Assembly (NCBI GenBank): GCA_016840545.1
Contig: JAEOSD010000012.1
Span: 1 to 32,676, forward strand
Length of the DNA stretch: 32,676 bases
Direction of reading: 5' to 3'
From: Promethearchaeota archaeon
GTDB taxonomy: Archaea; Asgardarchaeota; Lokiarchaeia; Sigyniarchaeales; SOKP01
Part shown: positions 1 through 8,580 of the stretch, piece by piece
How the letters are laid out: each line of letters begins with the position of its first letter
How positions within the stretch are numbered: position 1 is the stretch's first letter
Translations under genes and position numbers: made by a program
Notes under the pieces: generated by a model
Told to the model about the DNA's origin: nothing
Databases searched by the model: none
Seen by the model: the letters and a program-made list of their open reading frames with translations, nothing else

Positions 1-120
1 AAAAAATTTTAAAATTAAATTTTTATCAAGCCAGATAGAAACTATATTGAAATAATAAATTTTTATGACATATTAAATAATTTTAGATCATAGAATCAAA
101 ACAAAATAAAGGTTAGAATT

Positions 121-501
121 TTGAGAATTGACCATATAGCAGTTGCTTCTAACTCAGAAAACTCTTCTGATAAATTCTTTATTGATTTATTAGGATTAAG
201 AAAAGTTAGAACTTTTACAGTTAATGAAAATCTGATGGAAAAATTTTTTGGAATTAAAAAAGAACAAGAAATAATAAGATATTCTGACGAAAAAATCGAT
301 GTAGAAGTATTTATTACTAATGATAATAGCAATGTTAAAGATATTTTCACTCATTCTTGTTTAATTATTGAAGATAGAGATAGATTAGTATCTAAAGCAA
401 GATTAATGGGTTATGATGTAATTAAAGCACCACGAGAAAATAGTGATATTTACTATCTTTTCATTAAAGACTCCTATGGAAATTTATATGAAATTAAATA
501 A
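121..501 (+). CDS. VOC (glyoxalase-fold) family protein
   Basis: A 126-residue single-domain protein of the vicinal oxygen chelate superfamily. It opens with the typical first strand 'RIDHIAVAS' and closes with 'DSYGNLYEI'. Likely metal ligands by position are H5, E62, H78 and E124, the H/E/H/E pattern of glyoxalase I and methylmalonyl-CoA epimerase. The start is TTG: no ATG lies upstream in frame, and the family normally begins two or three residues before 'DHI'. A weak GGTTAG precedes it. The substrate cannot be told from sequence. The epimerase-like length is compatible with methylmalonyl-CoA epimerase, but no propionate-pathway neighbour supports this. Read alone on the plus strand ahead of the GTPase gene. 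Confidence 0.7.
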   Translation: MRIDHIAVASNSENSSDKFFIDLLGLRKVRTFTVNENLMEKFFGIKKEQEIIRYSDEKIDVEVFITNDNSNVKDIFTHSCLIIEDRDRLVSKARLMGYDVIKAPRENSDIYYLFIKDSYGNLYEIK

Positions 502-572
502 TAGTAAAACTTTTTAGTTTGAATAGTTATTTGAGGAATAGGATAGGGTTCTTAATTAATTGCCTTATGAAT

Positions 573-577
573 GGAGG
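573..577 (+). promoter_or_regulatory. Ribosome binding site GGAGG for the GTPase gene
   Basis: A full GGAGG stands nine bases before ATG 587. It decides between this start and the upstream in-frame TTG at 560, which it would follow rather than precede. Confidence 0.75.
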
Positions 578-586
578 AAACTAAGA

Positions 587-1369
587 ATGCCAAAATCTTA
601 CAAGCTAAAACTTATACTTGGGGGAGCTAAAGGCTCAGGAAAAACTTCATTCATAAATAACAATATTGAAAATGATACACCAATTGGAGTTTCCTTTAAA
701 CCTATAGAATGTTATGCAAATGAATCTGATTCCTATAAATTCGTCATTTGGGACTTAAAAGATAGAGAGCGCTTCAGATTTTTGTTTCCGTTATTTTGTA
801 GAGGAGCTTGTGCAGGATTATTATGTTTTGATTTATCAAATAGAAATTCTTTCCTTGAGTTGAAAAAATGGATAACCCTTTTTAGAGAAAGTGCTGGAAA
901 TATTCCAATTGTTTTAATTGGAACTAAACATGATTTACAAAGACAAGTCTCAGATGAAGAACTTGAGAAATTTATTCAACAATTTCACTTAGAAGGTGTA
1001 TTTTTCACATCGATTTACGAGGAGAATGATAAAAAAATAGAAATTTTTAAGTATATTGTAGAAAAATTAGAACTTGATTATCCAATAGAAAATTTTACTT
1101 TATTTACTCCAAAACAACTTGATACAGAAGAATTTAAAAATTTCATCAATTACTTTTCAAGATGTCCAATTTGTAAAAAGGAAAATCATTTTGAAAGTTT
1201 AAAGAACCTCTATTTAAGTAAGGATCCAAAAGTAGTAGATTTAAAAGAACAATTAGTACATCTTCTTTGTAATTTGGAGGTTTTTAACAGAAAAAATTTA
1301 AAAAATCTTTCAATTGGAATACCCTGTTGTAATTGTTATAAAAGCATTTTTGAAGAGAATTACTGTTGA
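587..1369 (+). CDS. Ras-like small GTPase with cysteine-rich C-terminal extension
   Basis: A 260-residue P-loop protein resembling the Rab/Ras-like GTPases that are abundant in Asgard archaea. G1 is 'GGAKGSGKTS' near residues 11-20. Switch I is probably 'TPIGVSF'. The G3 region is 'WDLKDRERF', where Ras proteins have WDTAGQERF. G4 is 'GTKHDL' instead of NKxD, and G5 is poorly conserved. After the G domain (about residue 165) there is an extension with 'CPIC' and 'CCNC', probably one zinc site. The start is placed at ATG 587 because GGAGG lies at 573-577; a TTG at 560 in the same frame has no such site. The gene converges on the NUDIX gene with a 10-base 3' overlap. Loss of the G3 glycine and glutamine suggests weak or altered GTP hydrolysis; that is inference. 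Confidence 0.8.
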   Translation: MPKSYKLKLILGGAKGSGKTSFINNNIENDTPIGVSFKPIECYANESDSYKFVIWDLKDRERFRFLFPLFCRGACAGLLCFDLSNRNSFLELKKWITLFRESAGNIPIVLIGTKHDLQRQVSDEELEKFIQQFHLEGVFFTSIYEENDKKIEIFKYIVEKLELDYPIENFTLFTPKQLDTEEFKNFINYFSRCPICKKENHFESLKNLYLSKDPKVVDLKEQLVHLLCNLEVFNRKNLKNLSIGIPCCNCYKSIFEENYC

Positions 1370-1785
1370 CTATTTAGAATTCCTGAATATTTAATAATTT
1401 TAAAATGATCAAAAGCTAATTTTTTAGAATGTAACTCCTCTAATTTAACAATTTCAATAGTAGCCGCGTCATCTTTTGCGAGAGGTTTCTCGTTTTTAGA
1501 TGCTGGTTCACAAAAAAATGCAACTGTTACATTATGACCTCTTGGATCTCTTTTGGGATCTGAAAAAACTCCAATTAACTTTTTTATTTTCACTTTAATA
1601 TTTGTTTCTTCATAAGCTTCTCGAATACACGCATTTTCAACTGTCTCTCCGATATTAACAAAACCACCAGGTAAAGCTAGTTCTCCTTGAAAGGGAGGAT
1701 TTTTTCTACGAATTAGAACAATTTTATCTTTCACATAAATAATTAGGGCATCAACAGTTAGGAGTGGAGTTTCTGGTTTTGGCAT
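1360..1785 (-). CDS. NUDIX hydrolase
   Basis: A 141-residue protein with a complete Nudix box: G, five residues, E, seven residues, then 'REAYEETNI', fitting GX5EX7REUXEEXGU except for the final glycine. The glutamates of REAYEE are the expected Mg2+ ligands. Short single-domain enzymes of this type cleave nucleoside diphosphates linked to another group, such as ADP-ribose, NADH or oxidised dGTP. 'PALPGGF'-type spacing ahead of the box resembles ADP-ribose pyrophosphatases, but the substrate is not determinable. The ATG start is preceded by GGGAGG on the minus strand at about 1797-1802. The 3' end overlaps the convergent GTPase gene by 10 bases. It lies 32 bases downstream of the phosphoesterase gene and may be cotranscribed with it. 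Confidence 0.88.
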   Translation of the reverse strand: MPKPETPLLTVDALIIYVKDKIVLIRRKNPPFQGELALPGGFVNIGETVENACIREAYEETNIKVKIKKLIGVFSDPKRDPRGHNVTVAFFCEPASKNEKPLAKDDAATIEIVKLEELHSKKLAFDHFKIIKYSGILNSQQ

Positions 1786-1817
1786 TAAATAAATATACCT
1801 CCCAATATTACTGTAAT

Positions 1818-2624
1818 TTACTCATCCCATACAGGGGAGTGTAATAAATGTTCTATACGCGTGCGTCTAGGGCGTACGAATCTTGTATGACCCTCTTTGC
1901 GTTCTAATAGAAGTGTTTTTTCTAGATTAGTCGAATTCACCATATATACTTCTAGATCTCCCTCATGAAGGAAGATATGATTAAAGCATGGAGTATCATC
2001 AGCACGGACTTTTTTTGATGTAGAGGTACCACAATAGAGGAAAGTTGTAGGTCCTATCACATAGGCATGAGGTACATGGCGATGACCCATTAAGACCAAA
2101 TCAATTTCGAATAATTGAGTAAACTCCAGTAACTCCCCCGCATCTTTAACAGTTGTGAACTTTTGACCAGACATTGGAATTGGAATTAAATGATGATGAA
2201 GTGCAATAACTCTATTTTCTAAAACTCTGTTAAATTGGCGGCCGAGCCAGTCTAACTGTTCATCTCCGCATTCTCCATGACCGATGTCATCTCTAGCACT
2301 ACAGATTCCTACTAAAAGGGTATCTTTTTCATCTAAAATGATTTTAGAGCGTCTAGGGCCAATTATTTTCTCAAAGTAAATTAATCCTGAATTCTTTGCA
2401 TCATGATTTCCTGGAACTGCCATGAATTTAGTAATCTCTTTAATTTGCTTCAAATATGGTGAAAATGATTTAAACTGAACAGTTCTTCCTTTATGTACTA
2501 TATCTCCTGTACATACTACTACATCAGGGTGAGAAATTTCTATGTATTTAATTACATTCTCCATATATTCGGGAACAAATTCACTTCCATAATGAAGATC
2601 GGAAATGTGAATAATTTCAACCAA
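1818..2624 (-). CDS. Calcineurin-like metallophosphoesterase
   Basis: A 268-residue protein with the full metallophosphoesterase signature in order: 'DLHYG' near residue 9, 'GDIVHKG', 'GNHD', 'HHHLIP' and 'GHRHVPHA'. These residues bind two metal ions in the active site. The arrangement and length resemble CpdA-type cyclic-nucleotide phosphodiesterases and related archaeal enzymes; the substrate is unknown. The start is TTG at 2624, supported by GGTG eight bases upstream on the minus strand and by the usual family N-terminus, in which 'IIHISDLH' follows the start immediately. The local codon choice is slightly more GC-rich than that of its neighbours, in particular in the C-terminal third. 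Confidence 0.88.
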   Translation of the reverse strand: MVEIIHISDLHYGSEFVPEYMENVIKYIEISHPDVVVCTGDIVHKGRTVQFKSFSPYLKQIKEITKFMAVPGNHDAKNSGLIYFEKIIGPRRSKIILDEKDTLLVGICSARDDIGHGECGDEQLDWLGRQFNRVLENRVIALHHHLIPIPMSGQKFTTVKDAGELLEFTQLFEIDLVLMGHRHVPHAYVIGPTTFLYCGTSTSKKVRADDTPCFNHIFLHEGDLEVYMVNSTNLEKTLLLERKEGHTRFVRPRRTRIEHLLHSPVWDE

Positions 2625-2777
2625 AATTTAACACCTTTATATATTTAAACTTCAGAAAAAATAATTTTTTTTTTAAGTTTTAATGACTTAAGAATTAAAT
2701 AATAAGTTCTTAATTTAAAATATTTTTAATGAGAATAATTTAGCCTTAAAAATAAATTATATAGAAATTGTTTAATT

Positions 2778-2933
2778 TCAGTTAAATTTTTTGATGGAAC
2801 TTAAATCTTTTTGAGTTTGGAATATATTCTTTAAAATTTTTTTATCTCTACAATCAATACATATATTATTTACTTTTAAAATTCGAATTTGTTCACATTC
2901 GATACAAAAGAATTCTTGAAAGATGGGTTTCAT
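2778..2933 (-). CDS. Small zinc-ribbon protein (51 residues)
   Basis: A short reading frame of 51 codons. Its product begins MKPIFQEFF and carries two CxxC knuckles, C10/C13 ('CIEC') and C25/C28 ('CIDC'), spaced as in a minimal zinc ribbon, followed by a lysine-rich tail. GGTGAT precedes the ATG on the minus strand, the same ribosome-binding motif used by larger genes here. An ATATAAT-like AT-rich stretch lies just before it. It sits alone between the alaS and phosphoesterase genes. I do not recognise the family; proteins of this kind often bind nucleic acid or a larger partner. The paired CxxC and the ribosome binding site argue against a chance frame. Confidence 0.55.
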   Translation of the reverse strand: MKPIFQEFFCIECEQIRILKVNNICIDCRDKKILKNIFQTQKDLSSIKKFN

Positions 2934-3175
2934 TACATCACCATTTTTATTATATCATAAAAAGTTGAAGACTTTTTTCAATTTCCATATTTATTTGATT
3001 AATTATATGGTCAATTAATTTTTGAGTAAATAAATCTATTAAAATCTTTTTATACAACTTTTATCAATTTTAATTCTTCTAAACTTATGTAAATTAAATA
3101 TTAACAAAGATATAAGCGATTTCGCCATAATATATAGATGCTATATACTCTATATAGAAAATATTTGATGATCAA
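2934..3175. other. AT-rich spacer downstream of alaS with a short palindrome
   Basis: No gene is visible here. The only structure I see is a perfect 7-bp inverted repeat, CTATATA at 3141-3147 and TATATAG at 3151-3157, with a 3-base loop, about 20 bases past the alaS stop. The 153-base stretch at 2625-2777 between the small zinc-ribbon gene and the phosphoesterase start is also featureless apart from poly-T/poly-A runs. Confidence 0.4.
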
Positions 3176-6136
3176 TTATTCCTTTTTAAATAGTTTTTTA
3201 TAGAAATGCTTTACTACTATGGGTGTATTTACATATTTTTTTTCAATGAATCCTTGACCATAATCGTGTTTTCCACCCCCTTTACCTTTTAAAAAGCTAG
3301 TTTCCTCTTTTATAAAATTTCCCATATGAAAATCAGAATTTTTTGCAGCTTTCGAATCAATCATTCCTGTAATAGCTGTTCCTTTATCATTTTCATTAAA
3401 AAATAGAGTAATTACATTATCTGAATATTTTAAAACATTAGAGCTAATATTTTGAACTTCTTTTTGATCTAAATTATTGAAGGTGGCAGTTACTAACTTT
3501 GAGTTTCCAAAAGATTTAGCATTCTTAATTAGGCTTTCTATGTAATCCGTACTTAAATATTTTTTTACTCGATTTAATTTTATCTTTGCTTCTTTCCATT
3601 CAGAGTAGAATTTCTTAATTTTTGAAGGTACTTTTTCTTTCCTAACATTAAGAAGTCGTGATAATTCCGTTAGTATATCTCCTTCAAAATCTTCTTTTGA
3701 AGTTAATTCTAAATCTTTTTTATTATATTTGCCAGATTGGAGAGCTTTGTTTAATTTTTTCCATTTATCTATTAATTCATTTACTCGTCCTACAATACTT
3801 TTTCGAGGAACTCTTAATAAGTTTTCTAATTCCTTAATAGCACTAGCTTCAAGTTTCTTGAGTTCTTCAGTCGCTTTTCCTGCGGTAAAGGTTAATCTTA
3901 CAATTCCATCTTGAATTTTTTGTGATTTGATAATTTTTATTTTCCCAGTTTCAGAGGTGTTATTTAAATGGGTCCCTCCACATGCCTCTACATCAATTCC
4001 TGGAACTTCTACTATCCTTAAATACTTCCCAGGAACAGCACCACCTTGATAAATTGACATACCATATTCCTGTTCAGCTTCTGATCGTGGTATAAATGAT
4101 AACTTTAAATCAATTTTTTTATCAACTATTTCATTAGCCATATTTTCTATTTCTATAAGTTTATCATCAGGAATCTGATTATAATGAGTAATATCTAGGT
4201 GAGAACTTCTGAGTGTTTTTTTTGCTCCAGCTTGATTCACATGTTCTCCCAAGATTATTCTTGCTGCTGCATTGACAATATGAGTAGCTGTGTGATGTTG
4301 AGAGAGTTGAGTTCTCCATTCTTTTTCTACTTCAATTTTAACTAATTCTCCTTCCTTGAATGTTGGGTCGTTTTCCATTACATGAATAATATAATTTCCT
4401 TGTTTGAAGACATCTCCAAATGATTCTCCGTTTATTGTTCCAATATCATGTAGTTGGCCTCCTGAAGTTGGATATGCTACAGATTGATCTAATATCACAT
4501 ACTTATCAATAATTTTAAGTACCTTAGCTTCATTGGAGATTTCATTATAATCATAATAGTAAAGAGATTTAGTCTCGGGAATTCCAGACAAATCTAATTC
4601 AATTTCCTTTTCAGTAGCATGGATTTGTTCCTGTTTTTCATGCCTTTCAACAACTAGGCTATAGAAATCATCGGGTATTTTTATTGAAATTCCATAATTC
4701 TTTGCTGACTCTTTGACCAACTCTGGATTAATACCCTTGGAGTCATATAATTCTATTAATTTTTCTGTTGATAATATTCCTTTCTTCAGTTCTTTATCTA
4801 AAATTCGTTTTGCTTCTTTCTTGTTCAAATAATACTTTTCTTTTTCGAAATCCAAGATTTCTTCAATTTCATCTAAATGTAAGGAAAGCTCTGGAAATAA
4901 TTCCTTTAATTCTAATGCATGCCAAGTACAGACATCTGCCATATCTATATTCAATTGGAACTGATCAATAAAACTTATAGCACGTCTGAAAATAACTCTT
5001 AAATTATACCCGCCTCCTACATTTGAAGGGAGTTTTCCATCATTAATAGCAAAAAGTAAACTTCTCGCATGCTCAGCAATAGAATAAATCGCTGTCATAG
5101 GCAAGATTTTGTTTTTTAAATCATTTACCTTAAACCCCAGTTCATTGGCGACTTTTTGCCATGCAGCATCCATATCCTCAACTTCATCAATATTTAAATA
5201 AGCAGAATACTTTGAAAATTCATTATATAAATCTAAGTCTAAATTAATTTTAGTAATTTCTCTTAATTTATTAATAACCATTGGAAATGTAGCCTCATAC
5301 ATATTTGGAGTCCCTTGAGAGAACCAAGCCACTCGTTCTTGACCCATTCCCATGTCAAGAACTTTGAGTTTTAATTCTTGAGGTCCTTTAGGAGTCTGTT
5401 CATACATCGTATAGACTTGATTAAAAAGTTCAACTCCCCGGCTAAAAAATTCAAGACTACATCCAAATGAACCACCTCCAGCCCAACTATCCTCATGAAT
5501 AATAATCTCTTCCTTTGCTAAACCAACACCTTCATGAATAAAGTCATGGATATCTAAAAATAATTCCCCTTGATTCCATTCTTCAGGTGGCACGAATTGG
5601 TGTTGCCCAATCATCACGAATCCAGTACAATGACTCCCAGTAACTCCCACATTCTCTATATCATTGAACCTTAAACAGAATTGGGGTATTATCAACTTTT
5701 TCGCTGGGGGTTCAACTTCACCTGTAATTACATATGGTTGAAACGCAGAAATTGAAGCTATTGTGAATTCAGAAGTAGGATTCCACCTTGCTACACATGG
5801 GTATCTATTAATGGGCTTATAACCTCTGGGTTCCAAGATTTCCACAATTTTTTTCCATACTCCTATAAATGAAAGTTTGACTTGTGAAGGATTATCAATA
5901 ACTACTTGAAAGCCACCAGAACATGTAGGATCACCACATACTTTTCTTTCTTTAAGTACGGTCCAGAAAAAAGTACCACAACAATCACATTGCTTTCTTA
6001 TATATCCTAATCCTCGAAGTTCCTCCGTGGGAAAAAAATCATCAGGTTTTTTAGAAGCTATTTCTTTAAAGATAGATTTTAATTGTTTGTCAGTTTTAGC
6101 TTTCTTAAGTTCTTTCTGGTCCTTATCTGATAGCAT
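3176..6136 (-). CDS. alaS: Alanyl-tRNA synthetase
   Basis: Class II aminoacyl-tRNA synthetase that charges tRNA-Ala. Archaeal features are visible: an N-terminal Cys-rich module ('CDCCGTFFW' and 'CGDPTCSGG') unique to archaeal enzymes, then the class II core with 'GMGQERVAWFSQGTPNMYE'. The editing domain carries 'HTATH' (about residue 612) and 'CGGTH' (about 718), the four ligands of the editing zinc site, and is followed by a C-Ala domain rich in lysine ending in a glycine-rich 'GKGGGKHDYGQG' segment. Start choice: a TTG at 6160 would add eight residues, but a TATA-like box at 6169-6180 puts transcription start near 6150, downstream of that TTG. ATG 6136 is therefore preferred, giving 986 residues, slightly longer than most archaeal AlaRS. 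Confidence 0.97.
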   Translation of the reverse strand: MLSDKDQKELKKAKTDKQLKSIFKEIASKKPDDFFPTEELRGLGYIRKQCDCCGTFFWTVLKERKVCGDPTCSGGFQVVIDNPSQVKLSFIGVWKKIVEILEPRGYKPINRYPCVARWNPTSEFTIASISAFQPYVITGEVEPPAKKLIIPQFCLRFNDIENVGVTGSHCTGFVMIGQHQFVPPEEWNQGELFLDIHDFIHEGVGLAKEEIIIHEDSWAGGGSFGCSLEFFSRGVELFNQVYTMYEQTPKGPQELKLKVLDMGMGQERVAWFSQGTPNMYEATFPMVINKLREITKINLDLDLYNEFSKYSAYLNIDEVEDMDAAWQKVANELGFKVNDLKNKILPMTAIYSIAEHARSLLFAINDGKLPSNVGGGYNLRVIFRRAISFIDQFQLNIDMADVCTWHALELKELFPELSLHLDEIEEILDFEKEKYYLNKKEAKRILDKELKKGILSTEKLIELYDSKGINPELVKESAKNYGISIKIPDDFYSLVVERHEKQEQIHATEKEIELDLSGIPETKSLYYYDYNEISNEAKVLKIIDKYVILDQSVAYPTSGGQLHDIGTINGESFGDVFKQGNYIIHVMENDPTFKEGELVKIEVEKEWRTQLSQHHTATHIVNAAARIILGEHVNQAGAKKTLRSSHLDITHYNQIPDDKLIEIENMANEIVDKKIDLKLSFIPRSEAEQEYGMSIYQGGAVPGKYLRIVEVPGIDVEACGGTHLNNTSETGKIKIIKSQKIQDGIVRLTFTAGKATEELKKLEASAIKELENLLRVPRKSIVGRVNELIDKWKKLNKALQSGKYNKKDLELTSKEDFEGDILTELSRLLNVRKEKVPSKIKKFYSEWKEAKIKLNRVKKYLSTDYIESLIKNAKSFGNSKLVTATFNNLDQKEVQNISSNVLKYSDNVITLFFNENDKGTAITGMIDSKAAKNSDFHMGNFIKEETSFLKGKGGGKHDYGQGFIEKKYVNTPIVVKHFYKKLFKKE

Positions 6137-6168
6137 CGTATTCAATAATAGTTTTTTCAATTTTAATT

Positions 6169-6180
6169 CATATATTAAAT
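6169..6180 (-). promoter_or_regulatory. TATA-like box of alaS
   Basis: ATTTAATATATG on the minus strand, about 40 bases before ATG 6136. Archaeal transcription usually starts some 25 bases past the box, that is near 6150. This makes a very short leader for ATG 6136 and excludes the TTG at 6160. Confidence 0.4.
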
Positions 6181-6248
6181 GAATAAATATACATTCTCCA
6201 AAAATTTTTTGTTTAATTGAATTAAATCCTCAATTTTTATACATGACT

Positions 6249-6698
6249 TTATAACTCTAAAACTTGTGATCTTGAATAACCTTCTTTTATGAAATCATAG
6301 TCAAGAAGTTCTATTTTTTCAGGTATTATTTTTAGGATCAATTTTCTCTTTCCTCGGACAATCTTTTGCGCTTTATTGAATTCATCATCTCCTTTTTTTA
6401 AAAAAATTAAACTTTCTCTTCCAGATGCTGTAATTTGCATTCCTTGTATTTTTCCTTCTGACATGGGCGTATAGATGCCAATACTAACAATTGGATTTTC
6501 TTTAATATTTTCAACTTTCTTTCCAGGAGCAGGTCCTACATATAAATGAAAATTATTAGCATTTTTTTCGATATAAAAGTCCATTGGAGTTGCTCTTGGC
6601 ACATTATTTGAGCAAGTACACAATACGAGGACCTTTCTTTTCTCTAAAAACCTTCGAATCTCCTTTCTCAATTCAATTTCTGGCATTTTATTGCTCAT
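6249..6698 (-). CDS. Pyridoxamine 5'-phosphate oxidase-like FMN-binding split-barrel protein
   Basis: A 149-residue single-domain protein of the flavin split-barrel superfamily. The typical early strands are visible: 'KRKVLVLCTCSNNVPRATPM' followed by 'FYVGP'-like 'FHLYVGPAPGKKVENIKENP' and 'VSIGIYTP'. Members bind FMN, F420 or haem as dimers, or act as pyridoxamine-oxidase relatives of unknown function. Given the F420 genes in this window, an F420 or flavin ligand is conceivable but not shown by the sequence. ATG at 6698 is the longest start; an alternative ATG four codons later is possible. It is followed by the alaS gene after 88 bases, with its own box. Confidence 0.72.
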   Translation of the reverse strand: MSNKMPEIELRKEIRRFLEKRKVLVLCTCSNNVPRATPMDFYIEKNANNFHLYVGPAPGKKVENIKENPIVSIGIYTPMSEGKIQGMQITASGRESLIFLKKGDDEFNKAQKIVRGKRKLILKIIPEKIELLDYDFIKEGYSRSQVLEL

Positions 6699-6799
6699 AA
6701 TAAATTCAACAATTAAATTTAATGCAATTAAATTATTAATTTATAATACAAGAAAATTGAGAAATTTTTAAAAGTTTTTTAATGTTAATTGAAAAAAAG

Positions 6800-7939
6800 T
6801 TATAGGGTAGTAAAATCAGGCTGAGGAAAATCTGTTCCATTCATAGAAGCTTGGACATAGGGAGATATAGGCCCCCGTCCTAAAGCCATTATTCTAACTT
6901 TTGATTTTAAGGAGGGATCCAAAGCGGTTCCAAATTTGAGTGAAGCTTCCTCAGGAATTTCATCTGTGATAGTGGCAATTATCTTATCAATTTTAGATAA
7001 GGATAATTTATGATCACCTGATACAGAGATTATACATTTATCAACCTGCATAGGATCAGGCTCTAATAGAGGGTTATGTAGCGCTAATTTCGCCTTTTTT
7101 ATCAAATCTGATTCCTCTCCATAAGATTCTGTTATTCCAATCAAACCACTGGGAAGCTCACCCTTTTTTTCAAAAATTTTCTTTACATCAGCATAATCAA
7201 TATTTATCAATCCACAGTTATTAATTAGGTTGAGAATTTCGCGGATACACCTGATTAACACTTCATCCATTATTTTAAAACCAGTTAAGATTGGTATTTT
7301 TTTATTGAATCTTAAAAGATTATCATTAGGTATTGGGATTAAACAATCAGTGTTTTCAATAATTTCCTTTAATCCAGTTTTTGCTCTATTCCTTCTCTCT
7401 TTACCTTCAGATGTAAAAGGAATTGAACAGAATGTAACCACTGTCGCTTTGTTCTTTTTAGCTTCTCTTGCAATAATAGGAGCTGCTCCAGTTCCGGTGC
7501 CTCCACCTAAACCAAAAGCTAAAAAGACCACATCTGCTTTTAATACTTCAGAAATTCTTTCTATATCTTCCTCGGCTGCTGCAGCTCCAATACTAGGGTC
7601 ATTTCCAGACCCTAAGCCATTACATATTTCTTTACCTATTAGAAGTTTCTTATTCGCATTGGAATAATATAAGTCGTGAGCATCAGTATTAATATTTAAG
7701 GTCTCAACGAATTTGCTTCCAATATCTTGCATTCTCGATACAGTATTATTCCCAGCACCACCAATCCCTATTACCAAACTTTTGATTTTTAATATTTTAA
7801 GTAAGTCTGATAAATATTTATCGTCATCTAAATTGGAGGTTTGATTTAGTTTATTTTGACGAGCTATTTCTGTAAATCTTGATCTAACTGATATTCTTGA
7901 TTTCGCAATTTCAGTTAAATCAAATTCCTTATCACTCAT
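6800..7939 (-). CDS. ftsZ: Cell division GTPase FtsZ
   Basis: A 379-residue tubulin-superfamily GTPase. Nucleotide-binding elements are intact: 'GIGGAGNN' (residues 58-65), 'NTDAHDL' (84-90) and the tubulin signature 'GGGTGTG' (145-151). The T7 loop 'GLINIDYADVK' (242-252) retains the two aspartates, D247 and D250, that trigger hydrolysis across the subunit interface, so polymerisation is expected. An unusually long charged N-terminal stretch of about 50 residues precedes the first strand, and the C-terminus ends in a short tail with 'FPQPDF'. The motif set is that of true FtsZ, not of CetZ or eukaryotic tubulin; which of the two archaeal FtsZ groups it belongs to needs a tree. It is divergent from the small zinc-ribbon gene at 8316. 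Confidence 0.95.
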   Translation of the reverse strand: MSDKEFDLTEIAKSRISVRSRFTEIARQNKLNQTSNLDDDKYLSDLLKILKIKSLVIGIGGAGNNTVSRMQDIGSKFVETLNINTDAHDLYYSNANKKLLIGKEICNGLGSGNDPSIGAAAAEEDIERISEVLKADVVFLAFGLGGGTGTGAAPIIAREAKKNKATVVTFCSIPFTSEGKERRNRAKTGLKEIIENTDCLIPIPNDNLLRFNKKIPILTGFKIMDEVLIRCIREILNLINNCGLINIDYADVKKIFEKKGELPSGLIGITESYGEESDLIKKAKLALHNPLLEPDPMQVDKCIISVSGDHKLSLSKIDKIIATITDEIPEEASLKFGTALDPSLKSKVRIMALGRGPISPYVQASMNGTDFPQPDFTTL

Positions 7940-8315
7940 TTAACTAGCCAAGTCTAATTTATTAATATATAATATCAGTATTATATCAGAATAATATAAG
8001 AAAGTATTATTCTTGTATTATAGAAATAATACATCAACTCTTATACACCAGGGAAATTGATTTAAATAGAATTTAAGCATGGTTACATTTTTAAACCTCT
8101 AAAGTAAATAATAATAACTTCAAAGTTTAGGACAAATAAAAGAGGATATAATAAATTTACAACTTTAAATTGATAACTTTTAAAGATAATATAATTCTTA
8201 GAAGATTTGTTGAAATATTTCAATTTGTTCATGAGAATAATAGGACAAGTTATATAAGAATTAAATTTATAAGATTAAATTTTCATGTGTAAGATAATAA
8301 GGGGTTTTAATTAAA
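7940..8315. promoter_or_regulatory. Divergent spacer between ftsZ and a zinc-ribbon gene, with nested inverted repeats
   Basis: No gene is visible in these 376 bases. Two overlapping 8-bp inverted repeats occur about 50-90 bases before ftsZ: GAATAATA (7989-7996) with TATTATTC (8005-8012), and GTATTATT (8004-8011) with AATAATAC (8025-8032). The shared middle arm could pair with either side. They could be operator half-sites or alternative leader hairpins for ftsZ. AT-rich chance similarity remains possible. Confidence 0.35.
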
Positions 8316-8558
8316 ATGGAAATTGATTACAATAAAGACAGCAGTAGGCCATCCGTAGATAGCTCAGAAACTAAAGGATCACTTATAAAAGTTAGAGCTA
8401 TTATAAGTTGTCCGACTTGTGGATATATTAAGAAATTCAGAAATCAATTTCCTAGAGAACAATTAGAGTTAATGACTGTTGCTGTAAAAGTTTTTGATTG
8501 GATGGTTTGCTCTAAATGTGGAGAAATACTTAATTTAAATTTAGAGTTTAATATATAG
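8316..8558 (+). CDS. Small zinc-ribbon protein (80 residues)
   Basis: An 80-residue protein with a disordered, acidic and serine-rich N-terminus (about 20 residues) followed by one four-cysteine zinc ribbon: 'CPTCGY' and, 37 residues later, 'CSKCGE'. The first knuckle is followed by a basic stretch, the second by a short hydrophobic strand and the C-terminus. The family is not recognised. Such ribbons occur in transcription and RNA-binding factors. Transcribed away from ftsZ from the long spacer at 7940-8315, and convergent with the endonuclease Q gene, from which it is separated by 22 bases. ATG is the only start in frame, preceded by a GGGG-containing stretch about 12 bases upstream. Confidence 0.72.
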   Translation: MEIDYNKDSSRPSVDSSETKGSLIKVRAIISCPTCGYIKKFRNQFPREQLELMTVAVKVFDWMVCSKCGEILNLNLEFNI

Positions 8559-8580
8559 TATTAACTCATTTTAGTTTTTC

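Noticed and set aside
1818-2300. More GC-rich stretch in the phosphoesterase gene as a sign of lateral transfer
   Set aside because: The difference is mild and local; the ribosome binding site and flanks match the neighbours.
7230-7667. Open frame of 145 codons on the plus strand
   Set aside because: It lies wholly antisense to ftsZ; its proline/alanine/lysine-rich product mirrors conserved FtsZ codons, and it has no ribosome binding site.
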